Origin: an uncultured Prevotellaceae bacterium
GTDB taxonomy: Bacteria > Bacteroidota > Bacteroidia > Bacteroidales > Bacteroidaceae
Direction of reading: 5' to 3'
Assembly (NCBI GenBank): GCA_937900485.1
Contig: CALCEL010000041.1
Span: forward strand, 37,918-101,917
Length of the DNA: 64,000 nt
Within the stretch, counting starts at the first letter, position 1; each line of letters opens with the position of its first letter. The notes under the pieces were generated by a model. That model was not told where the DNA came from, ran no database searches, and worked only from the letters and a program-made list of their open reading frames with translations. This document shows, in pieces, positions 36,495-46,317 of this stretch. A program made the position numbers and the translations under genes.

Positions 36495-36603
36495 TACAGG
36501 TTTTGTTTATGATATATAACGAAACGACAGGGGATTTATTGACTTAAAAAACGGGAATTTTTATTTTTTTTCACATTTAGCATGATTCTTTACTGACACT
36601 CTC

Positions 36604-37029
36604 TTAATAACTCCTGAACACCAGCGTTTTAGTCTTTCCAGACAAAATGAGTGTTTTGGAGTCATTGGAGACTATCCTGAAACGTCCGTCAGACTCAACG
36701 CCATACGGAGCCATGTCCTCAAATGACACTACGGAGTCATTTGGCGAGACATAAGCATTAACGAGGAATAAACTGTCGCCGTCACGGACGAATGAGGCGA
36801 GGTAATAGATTCTCGACTTACCCGGCTGCCATATCTTGATGAGCTCAAGACTGACAGAATAGAAGATACCGTCAGCCAACATGTCTCTCTCAGCGACACT
36901 GTCGCTGTCATACCATGTCGTCATCTGCCAGTTGCCCGACAAACTGCCATTATCATCATGACGACTCTCACAGGAAAAGACAGACATCAGTAGTAATAAT
37001 ATTATATGTGTAAATATGTAATATCTCAT
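36604..37029 (-). CDS. Small lipocalin-like lipoprotein
   Basis: About 141 residues from ATG 37029, which begins a good lipoprotein signal (RYYIFTHIILLLLMSVFSC). The frame is open to 37053, but that start would overlap the upstream gene and precede the signal with extra residues. After the cysteine comes ESRHDDN, then GNWQMTTWYDSDSV and a series of short strands that resemble small lipocalin-like domains of Bacteroidales lipoproteins. The start is 2 nt past the stop of the Wzi-like gene, so they are co-transcribed. The function is unknown. Confidence 0.65.
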   Translation of the reverse strand: MRYYIFTHIILLLLMSVFSCESRHDDNGSLSGNWQMTTWYDSDSVAERDMLADGIFYSVSLELIKIWQPGKSRIYYLASFVRDGDSLFLVNAYVSPNDSVVSFEDMAPYGVESDGRFRIVSNDSKTLILSGKTKTLVFRSY

Positions 37030-37031
37030 AA

Positions 37032-38525
37032 TTAATAACGTCTTGTCAGCCATCCGCTTTTGCTTACAGACAACGTGATTCCTTTTGAGTTGCCTATCAA
37101 CTCACCACCATTTGTTCCCACCGCGGCAGTGAACCTCCATCCGCGAAACAAGGATGGTGAGCACGTCATCTCGGCATAGAAGAAATTGCCATACACTGGA
37201 TTAAATGATGGTTTATTATATGTTCCAAGTGTTCGTAAATGTGTAAACATCAGTCGGTACGACCAAGAGGACGAAGGAGATCCGCTCATTGCGAAGTGAT
37301 GCGCCCCCACTCTATTATAATAACACCGCAAGGCTCCATTGGCATTATAAATCGGAGAGAGCAGCAACGGATTACCTATAGACATTCCCCAGTGTTGCCA
37401 CGCTCCATAAATGGAATGGTTGTAATAATCATCCGCACCACTTATCTGTATCGGCAAGTTGGATGTACGGTCGTGATAGACGGAGCCTGTCTGGTCATAT
37501 GTCCCAAGATACTCATATAAGATATTGTGGACCAATGTGCCATGTGGTATCTCACACTCGACACCAAGAAGGAAGTCTTTCCAGTCATACTGAAGAAACA
37601 TCTGTGAATGGTCCTCAAAGAAATGCTCAGCGTAAAGTTTCAAATTGACATCTTTAGCGGAATAAGTGAGTGACACCTGATAGCTACCCAGGTGATTTCC
37701 CTCCGCATTATCATAATCGCCATCCGTGGCGTCACGACCTCCAGGGAAAAAAGCGTGCCAATAGCCACTCAATCCATCATCCATGTCGGCATAGTCACCA
37801 CTGAACGAACTGGTGTCATCCAATCGTCTGCCCATATTCCATGACTCACCACCAAACTGACAACAGAAATGAACGCCCGCCTTAAAAGACAAGGGGAACA
37901 CTGATGGTTTACCTATGGTAATGTACGCTGCTTTACTATGGAATTTAGAGTTCTCACTATGCACTGAACCAGATGTTGATGTGAAAACTCTCTGCCAATG
38001 GCTATCCGTGAACCAACCATACGACAAATGTCCATTTATACCAAGCCAACCATTGGTGTACGGAACAGCCCACTCCTTCAGCTCAACCCGAAACTGTGGT
38101 ATAGGGCGAGAGTTAATTCCGTATGTCATGTCACCCATACTCAGCTCCTCATTTTTTATCTCCAAAGGCTGACGACAGGCACCTAACGTAAGACGAAGTT
38201 TTCTGTACTCCAATCCCGCATAAAGCTGATGTACGCTGAAAACTGAGGTGTTATTCACTTGGCATGCGAAATCAACACCATAAGCAAGACCGACAGAACG
38301 TGAGCTGTCGTTCTCAAAGCTTCTCTCAAGAGAAAAACGCATGTATCCTGAATTACTCTCTACAGAAGACAATCCGTATTTATTAGCGGAAAACCAAAAA
38401 GGAGCATACGCACCATCACTGAACGATGAGCTAACCTCCGCAGAATAAGTAATACCTTTGCTCAGAATCTGAGCAAAGGTATCTGCGATTATCATAAACG
38501 GAAGTAATGCCGTTATTAATCTCAT
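37032..38525 (-). CDS. Outer membrane beta-barrel, capsule-assembly Wzi-like
   Basis: 497 residues from ATG 38525 (four codons inside the longest frame), which starts a signal peptide ending DTFAQ. The protein is rich in alternating aromatic/hydrophobic strands (GAYAPFWFSANKYGL, YMRFSLERSFEN, SYQVSLTYSAKDVNLKLYAE, RLMFTHLRTLGTYNKP), and the opening FWFSANKYGL fits the Wzi-like family of Bacteroidetes. Wzi proteins hold capsule polysaccharide at the cell surface. The nearby polysaccharide initiation genes support this. The family assignment is by pattern only. Confidence 0.75.
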   Translation of the reverse strand: MRLITALLPFMIIADTFAQILSKGITYSAEVSSSFSDGAYAPFWFSANKYGLSSVESNSGYMRFSLERSFENDSSRSVGLAYGVDFACQVNNTSVFSVHQLYAGLEYRKLRLTLGACRQPLEIKNEELSMGDMTYGINSRPIPQFRVELKEWAVPYTNGWLGINGHLSYGWFTDSHWQRVFTSTSGSVHSENSKFHSKAAYITIGKPSVFPLSFKAGVHFCCQFGGESWNMGRRLDDTSSFSGDYADMDDGLSGYWHAFFPGGRDATDGDYDNAEGNHLGSYQVSLTYSAKDVNLKLYAEHFFEDHSQMFLQYDWKDFLLGVECEIPHGTLVHNILYEYLGTYDQTGSVYHDRTSNLPIQISGADDYYNHSIYGAWQHWGMSIGNPLLLSPIYNANGALRCYYNRVGAHHFAMSGSPSSSWSYRLMFTHLRTLGTYNKPSFNPVYGNFFYAEMTCSPSLFRGWRFTAAVGTNGGELIGNSKGITLSVSKSGWLTRRY

Positions 38526-38649
38526 CTCAGTTGCCACGTTATTTTCTGTTTTTCACTGACGCACACGAAAAGCGATGTTCGACTTCCACGAAACAGTCTA
38601 ACGGTCTCTTCTGTCCGAATGCGCAACGTTAAAAAAACAACACTCCTCG

Positions 38650-40191
38650 TTACTTAGCGAACGCCACAGCACGTGTCTCACGTATAACTGTAATCTTAAC
38701 CTGACCCGGATAAGTCATCTCGTCCTGAATCTTCTTCGCAATGTCAGCACTCAATGTGTCTATTTCCTTATCAGAAATCTTGTCAGCACCAACGATAACA
38801 CGTAACTCACGACCTGCCTGAATAGCGTAAGTCTTCGTAACACCTGGGTAGCTGCTTGCAAGATTCTCAAGGTCCTTAAGACGCTTGATGTATGCCTCAA
38901 CAATCTCTCGTCTCGCACCAGGGCGCGCTCCAGAGATAGCGTCACAGACCTGAACTATTGGTGCAATGAGTGATGTCATCTCAGTCTCATCATGGTGAGC
39001 CGCAATAGCGTTGACGATATCTGCCTTCTCCTTATACTTCTCAGCTATCTGAGCACCATAGAGAGCATGTGGCAACTCTGGCTGCTCGTCAGGAACTTTA
39101 CCTATATCGTGAAGGAGACCCGCGCGTCTTGCCTTCTTAGGGTTGAGACCAAGCTCACTAGCCATAACGGCACACAGGTTAGCAGTCTCACGAGCATGCT
39201 GTAACAAGTTCTGACCATAGGAAGAACGATACTTCATCTTACCGATAATCCTAATCAGCTCTGGATGTAATCCGTGAATGCCTAAGTCTATAGTAGTACG
39301 TTTACCTGTCTCAATTATCTCTTCCTCAACCTGCTTCTTAACCTTAGCAACAACCTCCTCAATTCTTGCCGGGTGGATACGTCCGTCAGCCACAAGCTGA
39401 TGCAAGGCAAGACGACATATCTCACGACGGACAGGATCGAATGCGCTTATCACGATTGCCTCTGGTGTGTCATCAACTACAATCTCAACACCAGTAGCAG
39501 CCTCAAGAGCGCGTATGTTACGTCCCTCACGTCCGATGACTCGTCCTTTCACCTCGTCTGAGTCAATATGGAACACTGTTACAGAGTTCTCAATCGCAGT
39601 CTCGGTAGCGACACGCTGTATGGTCTGGATGACAATCTTCTTAGCCTCTTTGGTGGCTGTCATCTTGGCGTCATCCATTATCTCATTGATATACTGCTGA
39701 GCATGTGACTTTGCCTCATCCTTGAGACCCTCAATAAGATGCTCCTTAGCCTCATCAGCGGACAAGCCACTGATAGACTCCAACTTCTGCATCTCCTGCT
39801 CATGAAGAGACTCCACCTCTTCCTTTCTACGGTTCAGCAAGTCCTGCTGTCTCTCTAAAGATACTCTGAACTTCTCATTCTCCGCATTCTTGCGCTGAAC
39901 GTCCTCATAACGTTGATTAAGAGAGAGCTCACGCTGTTTGAGCTTGTTCTCTATCTGCTGAATCTTCTGATTGCGCTGTGCCGCCTCTTTCTCCAACTCA
40001 GCCTTCTTGTTGAGGAATTTCTCCTTTACCTCAAGTTGCTTACTTTTCTTGATAGCCTCACCTTCAATTTCCGCATCCTTTAATATCTGCTCTTTTTTCT
40101 GGGTGATTATCATATTAAACAAGGCATATCCCAGGCCAAATCCGACCACAAGACATCCTACCGCTATAATAATAGCTATGATTAAATCCAT
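38650..40191 (-). CDS. rny: Ribonuclease Y
   Basis: 513 residues, standard length. RNase Y is a membrane-bound endoribonuclease that starts mRNA decay. Parts in order: an N-terminal membrane anchor (residues about 3-25), a long coiled coil to about 190 (rich in K, E, Q), a KH domain with [19 protein letters not shown], and an HD domain with [12 protein letters not shown] and the second metal site in AAHHDETE. The C-terminal region ends in [16 protein letters not shown], as usual. It is downstream of zapA with a 27-bp gap and is probably co-transcribed with zapA and the zapB-like gene. Confidence 0.97.
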   Translation of the reverse strand: MDLIIAIIIAVGCLVVGFGLGYALFNMIITQKKEQILKDAEIEGEAIKKSKQLEVKEKFLNKKAELEKEAAQRNQKIQQIENKLKQRELSLNQRYEDVQRKNAENEKFRVSLERQQDLLNRRKEEVESLHEQEMQKLESISGLSADEAKEHLIEGLKDEAKSHAQQYINEIMDDAKMTATKEAKKIVIQTIQRVATETAIENSVTVFHIDSDEVKGRVIGREGRNIRALEAATGVEIVVDDTPEAIVISAFDPVRREICRLALHQLVADGRIHPARIEEVVAKVKKQVEEEIIETGKRTTIDLGIHGLHPELIRIIGKMKYRSSYGQNLLQHARETANLCAVMASELGLNPKKARRAGLLHDIGKVPDEQPELPHALYGAQIAEKYKEKADIVNAIAAHHDETEMTSLIAPIVQVCDAISGARPGARREIVEAYIKRLKDLENLASSYPGVTKTYAIQAGRELRVIVGADKISDKEIDTLSADIAKKIQDEMTYPGQVKITVIRETRAVAFAK

Positions 40192-40218
40192 TTTAAATTT
40201 GTTTTTAGGGTTATTGTA

Positions 40219-40515
40219 TTAGACCTCCAGATCAGATATTTCCTTCTCCAGATCTCTCATCATTTCTCTGTAAGGTTCAACATCAGTCTTATTGATGCTT
40301 TTCAGAGCGACCGTCTCAGTCATAAGCATAGCCATCACATAATAAAACTTGTCATTGTACTGAAGAGAAGGAAACTCACTCCTAAGCTTCTGGATACGGT
40401 CCTGTATCGCAACCGCCGCATCCCTGAACAATTTTTCCTCATCCGCATCTTTCACTGTAAGAGGAATCTGCAGGTCCTCCACATTCACACGTATATTGAG
40501 TCTGTCTGTCGGCAT
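40219..40515 (-). CDS. zapA: Cell division protein ZapA
   Basis: 98 residues. ZapA binds FtsZ and bundles its filaments at the division site. The opening LNIRVNVEDLQIPLTVKDAD is the ZapA N-terminal domain, followed by DEEKLFRDAAVAIQDRIQKL and a C-terminal helix for tetramerisation. It sits between a zapB-like gene (47 bp upstream) and rny, an arrangement often seen in Bacteroidetes. The 6S RNA gene sometimes found next to zapA is not here; the gaps are too short. Confidence 0.9.
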   Translation of the reverse strand: MPTDRLNIRVNVEDLQIPLTVKDADEEKLFRDAAVAIQDRIQKLRSEFPSLQYNDKFYYVMAMLMTETVALKSINKTDVEPYREMMRDLEKEISDLEV

Positions 40516-40562
40516 AATAACTTAGTCTCTGTTAAACCATACTGTTGGGAGCCAGACTAAAT

Positions 40563-40868
40563 TCACTCATCCCCTCCGGCACTCAGGATGTTAATACACT
40601 TGTTCACCTCACGTACCATATTTGAGATTCTTTGCTTAGCATCCTTCACATCACGATCGCTCACACTAATCAACCTGGCCATTTTCAAATTGTCGTAGTC
40701 ACTCCTCAACTGCTCCACTTCAGCACGTAAAGATGACAAGGTGTCCGTCTTCAGAACCAGTTCATCACGAAGAGACTGATTCTCACGTTTCAGTGCCTCA
40801 TACCCTGTTATAAGGCGACGCACCTTAGCATCAAATTGTCTGATAGAATTTCTCTCCTCTTCTGTCAT
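40563..40868 (-). CDS. ZapB-like coiled-coil protein
   Basis: 101 residues, almost entirely one coiled coil (residues about 10-65, EALKRENQSLRDELVLK then LRAEVEQLRSDYDNL), followed by a short C-terminal helix (RISNMVREVNKCINIL). Size, coiled coil and position directly before zapA suggest a ZapB-type division protein, but sequence alone cannot prove it. A promoter at 40897-40927 gives a leader of about 25 nt, so it starts the zapB-zapA-rny unit. Confidence 0.7.
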   Translation of the reverse strand: MTEEERNSIRQFDAKVRRLITGYEALKRENQSLRDELVLKTDTLSSLRAEVEQLRSDYDNLKMARLISVSDRDVKDAKQRISNMVREVNKCINILSAGGDE

Positions 40869-40896
40869 CGTGCATACAAACTACAACATTCTTTTG

Positions 40897-40927
40897 CAAA
40901 TGTATGAATTTTTCTTTATTAAACAAG
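40897..40927 (-). promoter_or_regulatory. Bacteroidales promoter for the zapB-like/zapA/rny unit
   Basis: Minus strand: CTTG (40927-40924), 19-nt spacer, TACATTTG (40904-40897) followed by C. Confidence 0.75.
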
Positions 40928-40934
40928 CAAAAAC

Positions 40935-41582
40935 TCATTTTTTGAGTTTCTTCTCCGCCTTTTGGATATCTTCGTCAGAAGGCTTAGGTTCTTTTTTCGC
41001 CAAAACTATTATATTATAGACATAATCCTGAATCCATTGTTCGGAGAATCCAAGCTTTCTCTGATACACTTTGATATCAGCAGCAGCATGACGAGTCGCG
41101 TCATCATTCCAAATACTACTATTTAAAATGGTATGTACTTCATTATTGATAGCCTTCTTCAATATGCCACTGAGAAATCCAGGAATTCTAACCTTTAGAC
41201 TAAGACGGTTGCTTACGAGCATAATGACCTCCTGACTGAATCCCTGGAAAGCAATCATATAACCGCGTATATCATTCTGATTCTTGCAGTTTTTCTTTAT
41301 GCTTGCATCTATCTCCTTAAAAAAAGACTCTTTAAGACCATAGATGTCTGTAAGCATCTTACAACATGCCTTCTTCTCGGCAAGACCGAGCTTGTTATTA
41401 GCAGTAGGCACGTGCAAAGAACGCTTAAACGCAAGCAAGTCTGGCAACGCACCCAAATTAGTGATGCCGAAATCTGAGGCCAACACACTTTGAAAATAAA
41501 CCCTTATAAGGCTCATAAAATCCTCAACGCCTCCGACATTTGACTTTTCTTTTTTCCCAAAAATATTACTTAAAAATCCCAT
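40935..41582 (-). CDS. Conserved-looking hypothetical cytoplasmic protein
   Basis: 215 residues, no signal peptide or membrane segment. It starts GFLSNIFGKKEKSN, an amphipathic opening that could associate with the membrane, and ends with a lysine/glutamate-rich tail (EDIQKAEKKLKK). The middle is mixed helical (FMSLIRVYFQSVLASDFGI, RGYMIAFQGFSQEVIMLV). No family was recognised. It lies 12 bp downstream of the polyprenyl glycosylphosphotransferase gene and is probably co-transcribed with it, so a link to polysaccharide synthesis is possible but unproven. Confidence 0.65.
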   Translation of the reverse strand: MGFLSNIFGKKEKSNVGGVEDFMSLIRVYFQSVLASDFGITNLGALPDLLAFKRSLHVPTANNKLGLAEKKACCKMLTDIYGLKESFFKEIDASIKKNCKNQNDIRGYMIAFQGFSQEVIMLVSNRLSLKVRIPGFLSGILKKAINNEVHTILNSSIWNDDATRHAAADIKVYQRKLGFSEQWIQDYVYNIIVLAKKEPKPSDEDIQKAEKKLKK

Positions 41583-41594
41583 CTTATTTTATAT

Positions 41595-43130
41595 TTAATA
41601 TGCATTTTTCTCTCCTCCAAACATATTAGTTATGGTCTTCACCATAATCTTAATATCTAAGAAGAAAGTCCAATTCTCTATATACTCTATATCTTTTCTC
41701 ACTCGACCTTCCATCTGATCTATGTACTTGGTCTCGCCTCTGAAACCTGTCACCTGAGCAAGTCCTGTAATTCCCGGTTTAGCAAGATGACGCACCATAA
41801 AACGATTGACGAGTTTAGAATATTCTTCCGTATGAAGCAACATGTGAGGACGTGGACCGACCATAGACATCTCGCCCTTCCACACATTAATAAACTGCGG
41901 TATCTCATCGATATTCGTTTTTCTCATAAAGTTACCAAAAGGATATTTTCTCGGATCATCCTTGGTCGCCTGTACTTTATCAGCATCATTATTCACCTTC
42001 ATAGTCCTAAACTTGTAGCACATGAAAATCTTACCATCCAATCCAGTCCTCTCCTGCTTAAAAAAGACCGGTCCGGGTGACACAATCTTAATGATGATAG
42101 CCACAATTGCATAAAGCCAAGGGAAAATGAATATGAGGACTAATGTCGAACAAATAAAGTCAAAAGATCTCTTCAACATCTTATTCACAGGATTCGCTAA
42201 TGGCTCCTCACGTTTAGCCACAATTGGGACATCGCCCACAAAAGACAAAGACAGCTTGTTCCCAAAAACATCCAAACTTGGGACATAATAAAAACGAATC
42301 AAATGGTTATCACAATATTTGCTGATTAGATTGATAAGTCCCTGATTTTCTTTTGGAATATATCCGTATATCTCATTCACATTTGTATGTGACGCAAGCC
42401 ACGTATACAAATCATTCAATCCACCAATCCGTTTTTCCACCAACTCCGGAGCAGCAACACCATCATAAAAAACACCTATAATATTATATCCATAACTCGG
42501 AGTACACATAGTTCTGTACAAGTCCACAATCGCATCGTCTGCCCCCACAAGCAACACTCTCTTCTGATTTTTCTTGTTGGAACGCATATTCATCAACGCC
42601 TTTCTCACCGTAAGACGACCGAGAAACAGCAATGGAGTGAAGATGAAGAACGTCGCCAACAAAAATGTCCTAGGGAAAACAGGACTGAAACGAGTGAGCA
42701 GAATAAGCAGAGACACGAATAGAAACATCAAAAGGCTCGTAGTCGTCACACGTTTAGCTATATCCTCAGAGGACACAATACGCTGGGGTACAACAGAAGG
42801 ATATATACTATAACTTGCAAGGAAGCTGAAAACATACGTCGCAAGCAAAGCAGGGAAATTCTCGACCGAAGTAACCTTTAGTCCAAGCACCGACACTTCA
42901 AAATAATAAGTAAAAGAAACAACACACACCAGCAGCACGACATCAATTGTCATTATAAACCACTTCAACGTATTGTCCTTGTCAAAATCAGAAACCATTT
43001 TCCACTTTAATTTATTAGCGAAATAAAACTGCGCAAAGTTAAGAAAAAAAACACACATATTCCACACGTCACCTGTCGTTTTTTCCAAAATCGACCATTC
43101 ATATACTTGCCGCTTCACATTATCAAGCAT
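41595..43130 (-). CDS. Polyprenyl glycosylphosphotransferase (WcaJ-like), exopolysaccharide initiation
   Basis: 511 residues. It transfers a hexose 1-phosphate, typically glucose, to undecaprenyl phosphate. Four to five N-terminal membrane segments (residues about 15-140) are followed by a Rossmann-like CoA-binding-type domain (RVLLVGADDAIVDLYRTM) and the catalytic bacterial sugar-transferase domain: KRSFDFICSTLVLIF, GPVFFKQERTGLDGKIF, YKFRTMKVN, RKTNIDEIPQFINV and MVGPRPHM. All signature residues (the KxxxD opening, the QxRxG-like loop, PRP) are visible. It is divergent from the Wzc-like kinase gene, with which it probably works. Confidence 0.94.
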   Translation of the reverse strand: MLDNVKRQVYEWSILEKTTGDVWNMCVFFLNFAQFYFANKLKWKMVSDFDKDNTLKWFIMTIDVVLLVCVVSFTYYFEVSVLGLKVTSVENFPALLATYVFSFLASYSIYPSVVPQRIVSSEDIAKRVTTTSLLMFLFVSLLILLTRFSPVFPRTFLLATFFIFTPLLFLGRLTVRKALMNMRSNKKNQKRVLLVGADDAIVDLYRTMCTPSYGYNIIGVFYDGVAAPELVEKRIGGLNDLYTWLASHTNVNEIYGYIPKENQGLINLISKYCDNHLIRFYYVPSLDVFGNKLSLSFVGDVPIVAKREEPLANPVNKMLKRSFDFICSTLVLIFIFPWLYAIVAIIIKIVSPGPVFFKQERTGLDGKIFMCYKFRTMKVNNDADKVQATKDDPRKYPFGNFMRKTNIDEIPQFINVWKGEMSMVGPRPHMLLHTEEYSKLVNRFMVRHLAKPGITGLAQVTGFRGETKYIDQMEGRVRKDIEYIENWTFFLDIKIMVKTITNMFGGEKNAY

Positions 43131-43221
43131 TTAACAGTCAGAAAGAACAAAGTATGGCACGTCGAACATACGAGCTCATATCTTCGGTTTCACGACGACA
43201 AGTCATTTTTTATCGCTACTT

Positions 43222-43252
43222 TTTGCCGATTAAAAAAAAGAACGTATATTTG
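43222..43252 (+). promoter_or_regulatory. Bacteroidales promoter for the Wzc-like gene
   Basis: TTTG (43222-43225), 19-nt spacer, TATATTTG (43245-43252) followed by C. Both boxes are exact. The leader is about 40 nt. Confidence 0.88.
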
Positions 43253-43298
43253 CGCATATTTTGTCTAATTAGAAATACATAAAGAAAAAAATCACAAT

Positions 43299-45800
43299 AT
43301 GCAAGTTAACAACAATGAAGCAAATATTGCTCAGATGAACGATGAAGATTCCGGATTTGACATTCGAATGATCTGGGCCGTATTCATGGAGTATAAGTAT
43401 TGGTTTTTAGCGTCAGTAATCATTTGCATGTCCATCGCAATGATATATCTCAGATACACTACTCCTGTTTTCAGCATCTCCTCAAAAATCCTTATTAAAG
43501 ACAAAGAACACGGCTATTCTAGTTCATCCATCAACAACACGTTTGCAGAGATGGGTATGACAAATAGCAGTAATGGCTTTGACAACGAGTTGGAAATCAT
43601 AGGTACTAAAACCCTCAACAAAAGAGTTGTACGAAAACTGAAGCTCTACACACGATATGTTATAGAAGGAAAGATTAAAGACCACGAGATGTATGGGAAA
43701 TATTCTCCATATATTGTAGATATGGAAGAGGCAGACCTTGACTCGCTCCACTCGGGAGTTGCTGTAGAAATACGTCAAGCAGGCAAAGGTGTTAAGGCGG
43801 TCGTTAAAGCAGATGGGACTGACATTGTAAAGGATTTGAAAACACTTCCAGGTAAGATTTCCACACCACTTGGTCCTATTACGATTAGCAGAAACCCAAA
43901 AATCACAGAAAACACTCTCGGTGATAATGCTCTGCATGCTTACATAACACCTATTGATGCCGCCGCAGGCAGATATGCAGGAGGTTTATCAGTTTCGGCA
44001 ACTTCAAAGACCACAACAGTGGCGCTCATTTCCAGAACAGATAACATACCTGAACGCGCAGTAGACTACCTCAACTGCCTTGTAGAAGCGTACAACGAGG
44101 ACGCAAATGAAGATAACAACTACGAAGCGGCACAAACATCCAAATTTATTGATGCACGACTCGGAGAAATCAGCAAGGAGCTCAGCCTTTCGGAGGAAGA
44201 ATTGGAACAGTATAAGAGTTCACGCAGAATTGTCAACTACGGACAAGATGCGTCAATGGATGCAAACCAGAACTTGCAATACACGAATAAACTCGCAGAG
44301 CTCAACACGCAGATTAATTTGCTTAACTATCTCATTGAGCACGTCAACAACAAAAACAATTACATGGAAATGATACCAAGTAACTTGCCATTGTCTGACA
44401 ACAACCTCAACACAATGATAGGTAAATACAATGATCTTATACACGACAGATTACGACTCTTAAGAAGCGCAGCGGAGACAAGTCCGACTGTACAGCAGAA
44501 GACTATTGAGGCAGAGAGTTACATGTCAGGTATCAAGACATCATTGTCAAGTGCAAAAAAAGGACTGCTCATTCAGCAGCAAGACCTGAAGAAACAGCAA
44601 AGCAAATATGAGAACCTCATCACCGCAGCTCCTTCCAAAGAGAGACAACTTGCTGGTATGAATAGACAGCAAGGTGTGAAGGCCGACTTGTACGTCATGT
44701 TGCTGCAGAAGAGAGAGGAAAACCTCATCACACTCAACTCACAAGCATACAAGGCGAAGCAGATTGAGGAGCCTACAGTCTCAGGTCCAGTTTCACCAAA
44801 GAGACAGATGATACTCCTTATTGCCTTAGCTATTGGCGTCGGTTTACCTTACGCAATATACTTCATAAGAAACATGTTCCGTTACCGCGTAGAGGGCAAG
44901 GAAGATATCGCAAAGTATACGACAGTACCTCTTTTCGGAAGCATCCCATTCGTGAAAGCCCTTTCAAAAGGAAACAGAACGATTGTATTGCAGGAGAATC
45001 ACAATTCTATCATGATGGAGTGCTATCGTTCACTTCGTTCAAATCTGCCATTCGTTATTACAAAAGAACAGAAAGTGTTGCTTTTCACGTCATGTACGTC
45101 AGGAGAAGGTAAGACTGTCATCGCAGCGAACTTCGGAACGTGTGTAGCGTTCGCAGGAAAGAAGGTGTTACTTATTGGACTCGACATTAGAAAGCCAAGA
45201 CTGGCAACACTTTTTAACCTCAACGAAACGGAGAAAGGAATCTCAAACTACTTCGCTCGAGATCCTGAGGATTTTGAATATCTCGATAGCTTGATTCAGA
45301 ATTCAGGCATAAGTGACAACCTCGACATCCTGCCAGCAGGTTCAATTCCACCGAACCCATCAGAGCTGTTAGAGAAGTCAAATCTCAGTATAGCCTTGAA
45401 CCACTTAAAGGAGAAGTACGATTATATTCTTATGGACACGGCTCCTGTAGGCCTTGTATCCGACACACTCACAATTTCGAAGTACACAGACGCCACAATG
45501 TTTGTAGTGCGTTGTAACTACACTTTGAAAGCAGACCTTGACTTCGTAAATGACATGCACGTAGACAACCGTTTACCAAACATGAATATCATTCTCAACG
45601 GAGTGGAATTCACGCACAACAGCTACAGCTACAAGCGTTATGGCGGCTACGGATACGGAAAGAGCTACGGATACGGAAAGGGTTATGGATACGGAAAAGG
45701 TTACGGATACGGATACGGATACGGTTACGGATACGGATACGGTTACGGATACGGTTACGGTTACGGAAACAACGGTGGCCAAAAACTCGAGGAAGTATAA
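43299..45800 (+). CDS. Wzc-like polysaccharide co-polymerase and tyrosine autokinase
   Basis: 833 residues. It controls capsule or exopolysaccharide chain length and export from the inner membrane. Residues about 20-60 hold the Wzz domain with the first membrane segment (YKYWFLASVIICMSIAMIYL); a long coiled-coil periplasmic part follows (about 270-480). A second membrane segment lies near 505-525. The cytoplasmic BY-kinase has Walker A SCTSGEGKTV (near residue 600), Walker A' LIGLDIRKPRL and Walker B YILMDTAP. The C-terminal tail has about 20 tyrosines in a GYGYG pattern; BY-kinases autophosphorylate such a cluster. The tail is encoded by hexamer repeats and could change length. Confidence 0.95.
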   Translation: MQVNNNEANIAQMNDEDSGFDIRMIWAVFMEYKYWFLASVIICMSIAMIYLRYTTPVFSISSKILIKDKEHGYSSSSINNTFAEMGMTNSSNGFDNELEIIGTKTLNKRVVRKLKLYTRYVIEGKIKDHEMYGKYSPYIVDMEEADLDSLHSGVAVEIRQAGKGVKAVVKADGTDIVKDLKTLPGKISTPLGPITISRNPKITENTLGDNALHAYITPIDAAAGRYAGGLSVSATSKTTTVALISRTDNIPERAVDYLNCLVEAYNEDANEDNNYEAAQTSKFIDARLGEISKELSLSEEELEQYKSSRRIVNYGQDASMDANQNLQYTNKLAELNTQINLLNYLIEHVNNKNNYMEMIPSNLPLSDNNLNTMIGKYNDLIHDRLRLLRSAAETSPTVQQKTIEAESYMSGIKTSLSSAKKGLLIQQQDLKKQQSKYENLITAAPSKERQLAGMNRQQGVKADLYVMLLQKREENLITLNSQAYKAKQIEEPTVSGPVSPKRQMILLIALAIGVGLPYAIYFIRNMFRYRVEGKEDIAKYTTVPLFGSIPFVKALSKGNRTIVLQENHNSIMMECYRSLRSNLPFVITKEQKVLLFTSCTSGEGKTVIAANFGTCVAFAGKKVLLIGLDIRKPRLATLFNLNETEKGISNYFARDPEDFEYLDSLIQNSGISDNLDILPAGSIPPNPSELLEKSNLSIALNHLKEKYDYILMDTAPVGLVSDTLTISKYTDATMFVVRCNYTLKADLDFVNDMHVDNRLPNMNIILNGVEFTHNSYSYKRYGGYGYGKSYGYGKGYGYGKGYGYGYGYGYGYGYGYGYGYGYGNNGGQKLEEV
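45699..45764 (+). repeat. Eleven tandem GG(A/T)TAC hexamers in the Wzc-like tail
   Basis: 66 bp of uninterrupted 6-bp units GGATAC or GGTTAC, each coding Gly-Tyr. Unit gain or loss keeps the frame and changes the number of tyrosines in the kinase tail. Confidence 0.95.
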
Positions 45801-45830
45801 TTTCTGTAGAACAAGAAACAAAAATAAAAT

Positions 45831-46286
45831 ATGGTAATCGCTGTAGATTTTGACGGAACAATAGTCGAGCATAAATATCCTGAGATAGGTGAGGAGCGTC
45901 CTTTCGCCGTTGAAACCTTAAAGAAACTTGCGGAGCAAAGACATAAGCTTATACTATGGACTGTGCGCGAGGGAAAGCTTCTAGAAGACGCACTTGATTG
46001 GTGCAAGGAAAGAGGTCTTGAGTTTTACGCAATAAACAGTGACTGTTCAGACAGATTTAACGAAGCGAAGGACAAGAATTATTCTTGTAAACTAAACGCA
46101 GATGTATTCATAGATGACAAGAATATCAGCGGAATACCTGATTGGGGTACAATATACAGGATTATAACCACGGGCAAATCCTACCAGCAGATTTTACGCG
46201 CCAGGATTTACGAGGAGATGGGAGAGTTAGAAGAACCTCCATCTCCGAAGTGGATGTTTTGGAAGTCAAACAGAAGCAGACGATAA
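45831..46286 (+). CDS. Small HAD-superfamily hydrolase
   Basis: 151 residues, cytoplasmic. HAD motif I is VDFDGTIVEH (Asp nucleophile near residue 6), motif II is in LILWTVREG, and motif IV is DVFIDDKNI. There is no cap domain of note. Proteins of this type are found in Bacteroides and lack a defined substrate; small phosphomonoesters are likely. The gene lies 30 bp after the Wzc-like gene in the same direction and may be read through from it. Confidence 0.85.
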   Translation: MVIAVDFDGTIVEHKYPEIGEERPFAVETLKKLAEQRHKLILWTVREGKLLEDALDWCKERGLEFYAINSDCSDRFNEAKDKNYSCKLNADVFIDDKNISGIPDWGTIYRIITTGKSYQQILRARIYEEMGELEEPPSPKWMFWKSNRSRR

Positions 46287-46317
46287 CAGAGTATTAAGTA
46301 ACAAAAAGAAAAGATAA

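Noticed and set aside
40192..40562. 6S RNA beside zapA
   Set aside because: 6S RNA often neighbours zapA, but the gaps here are only 27 and 47 bp, too short for it.
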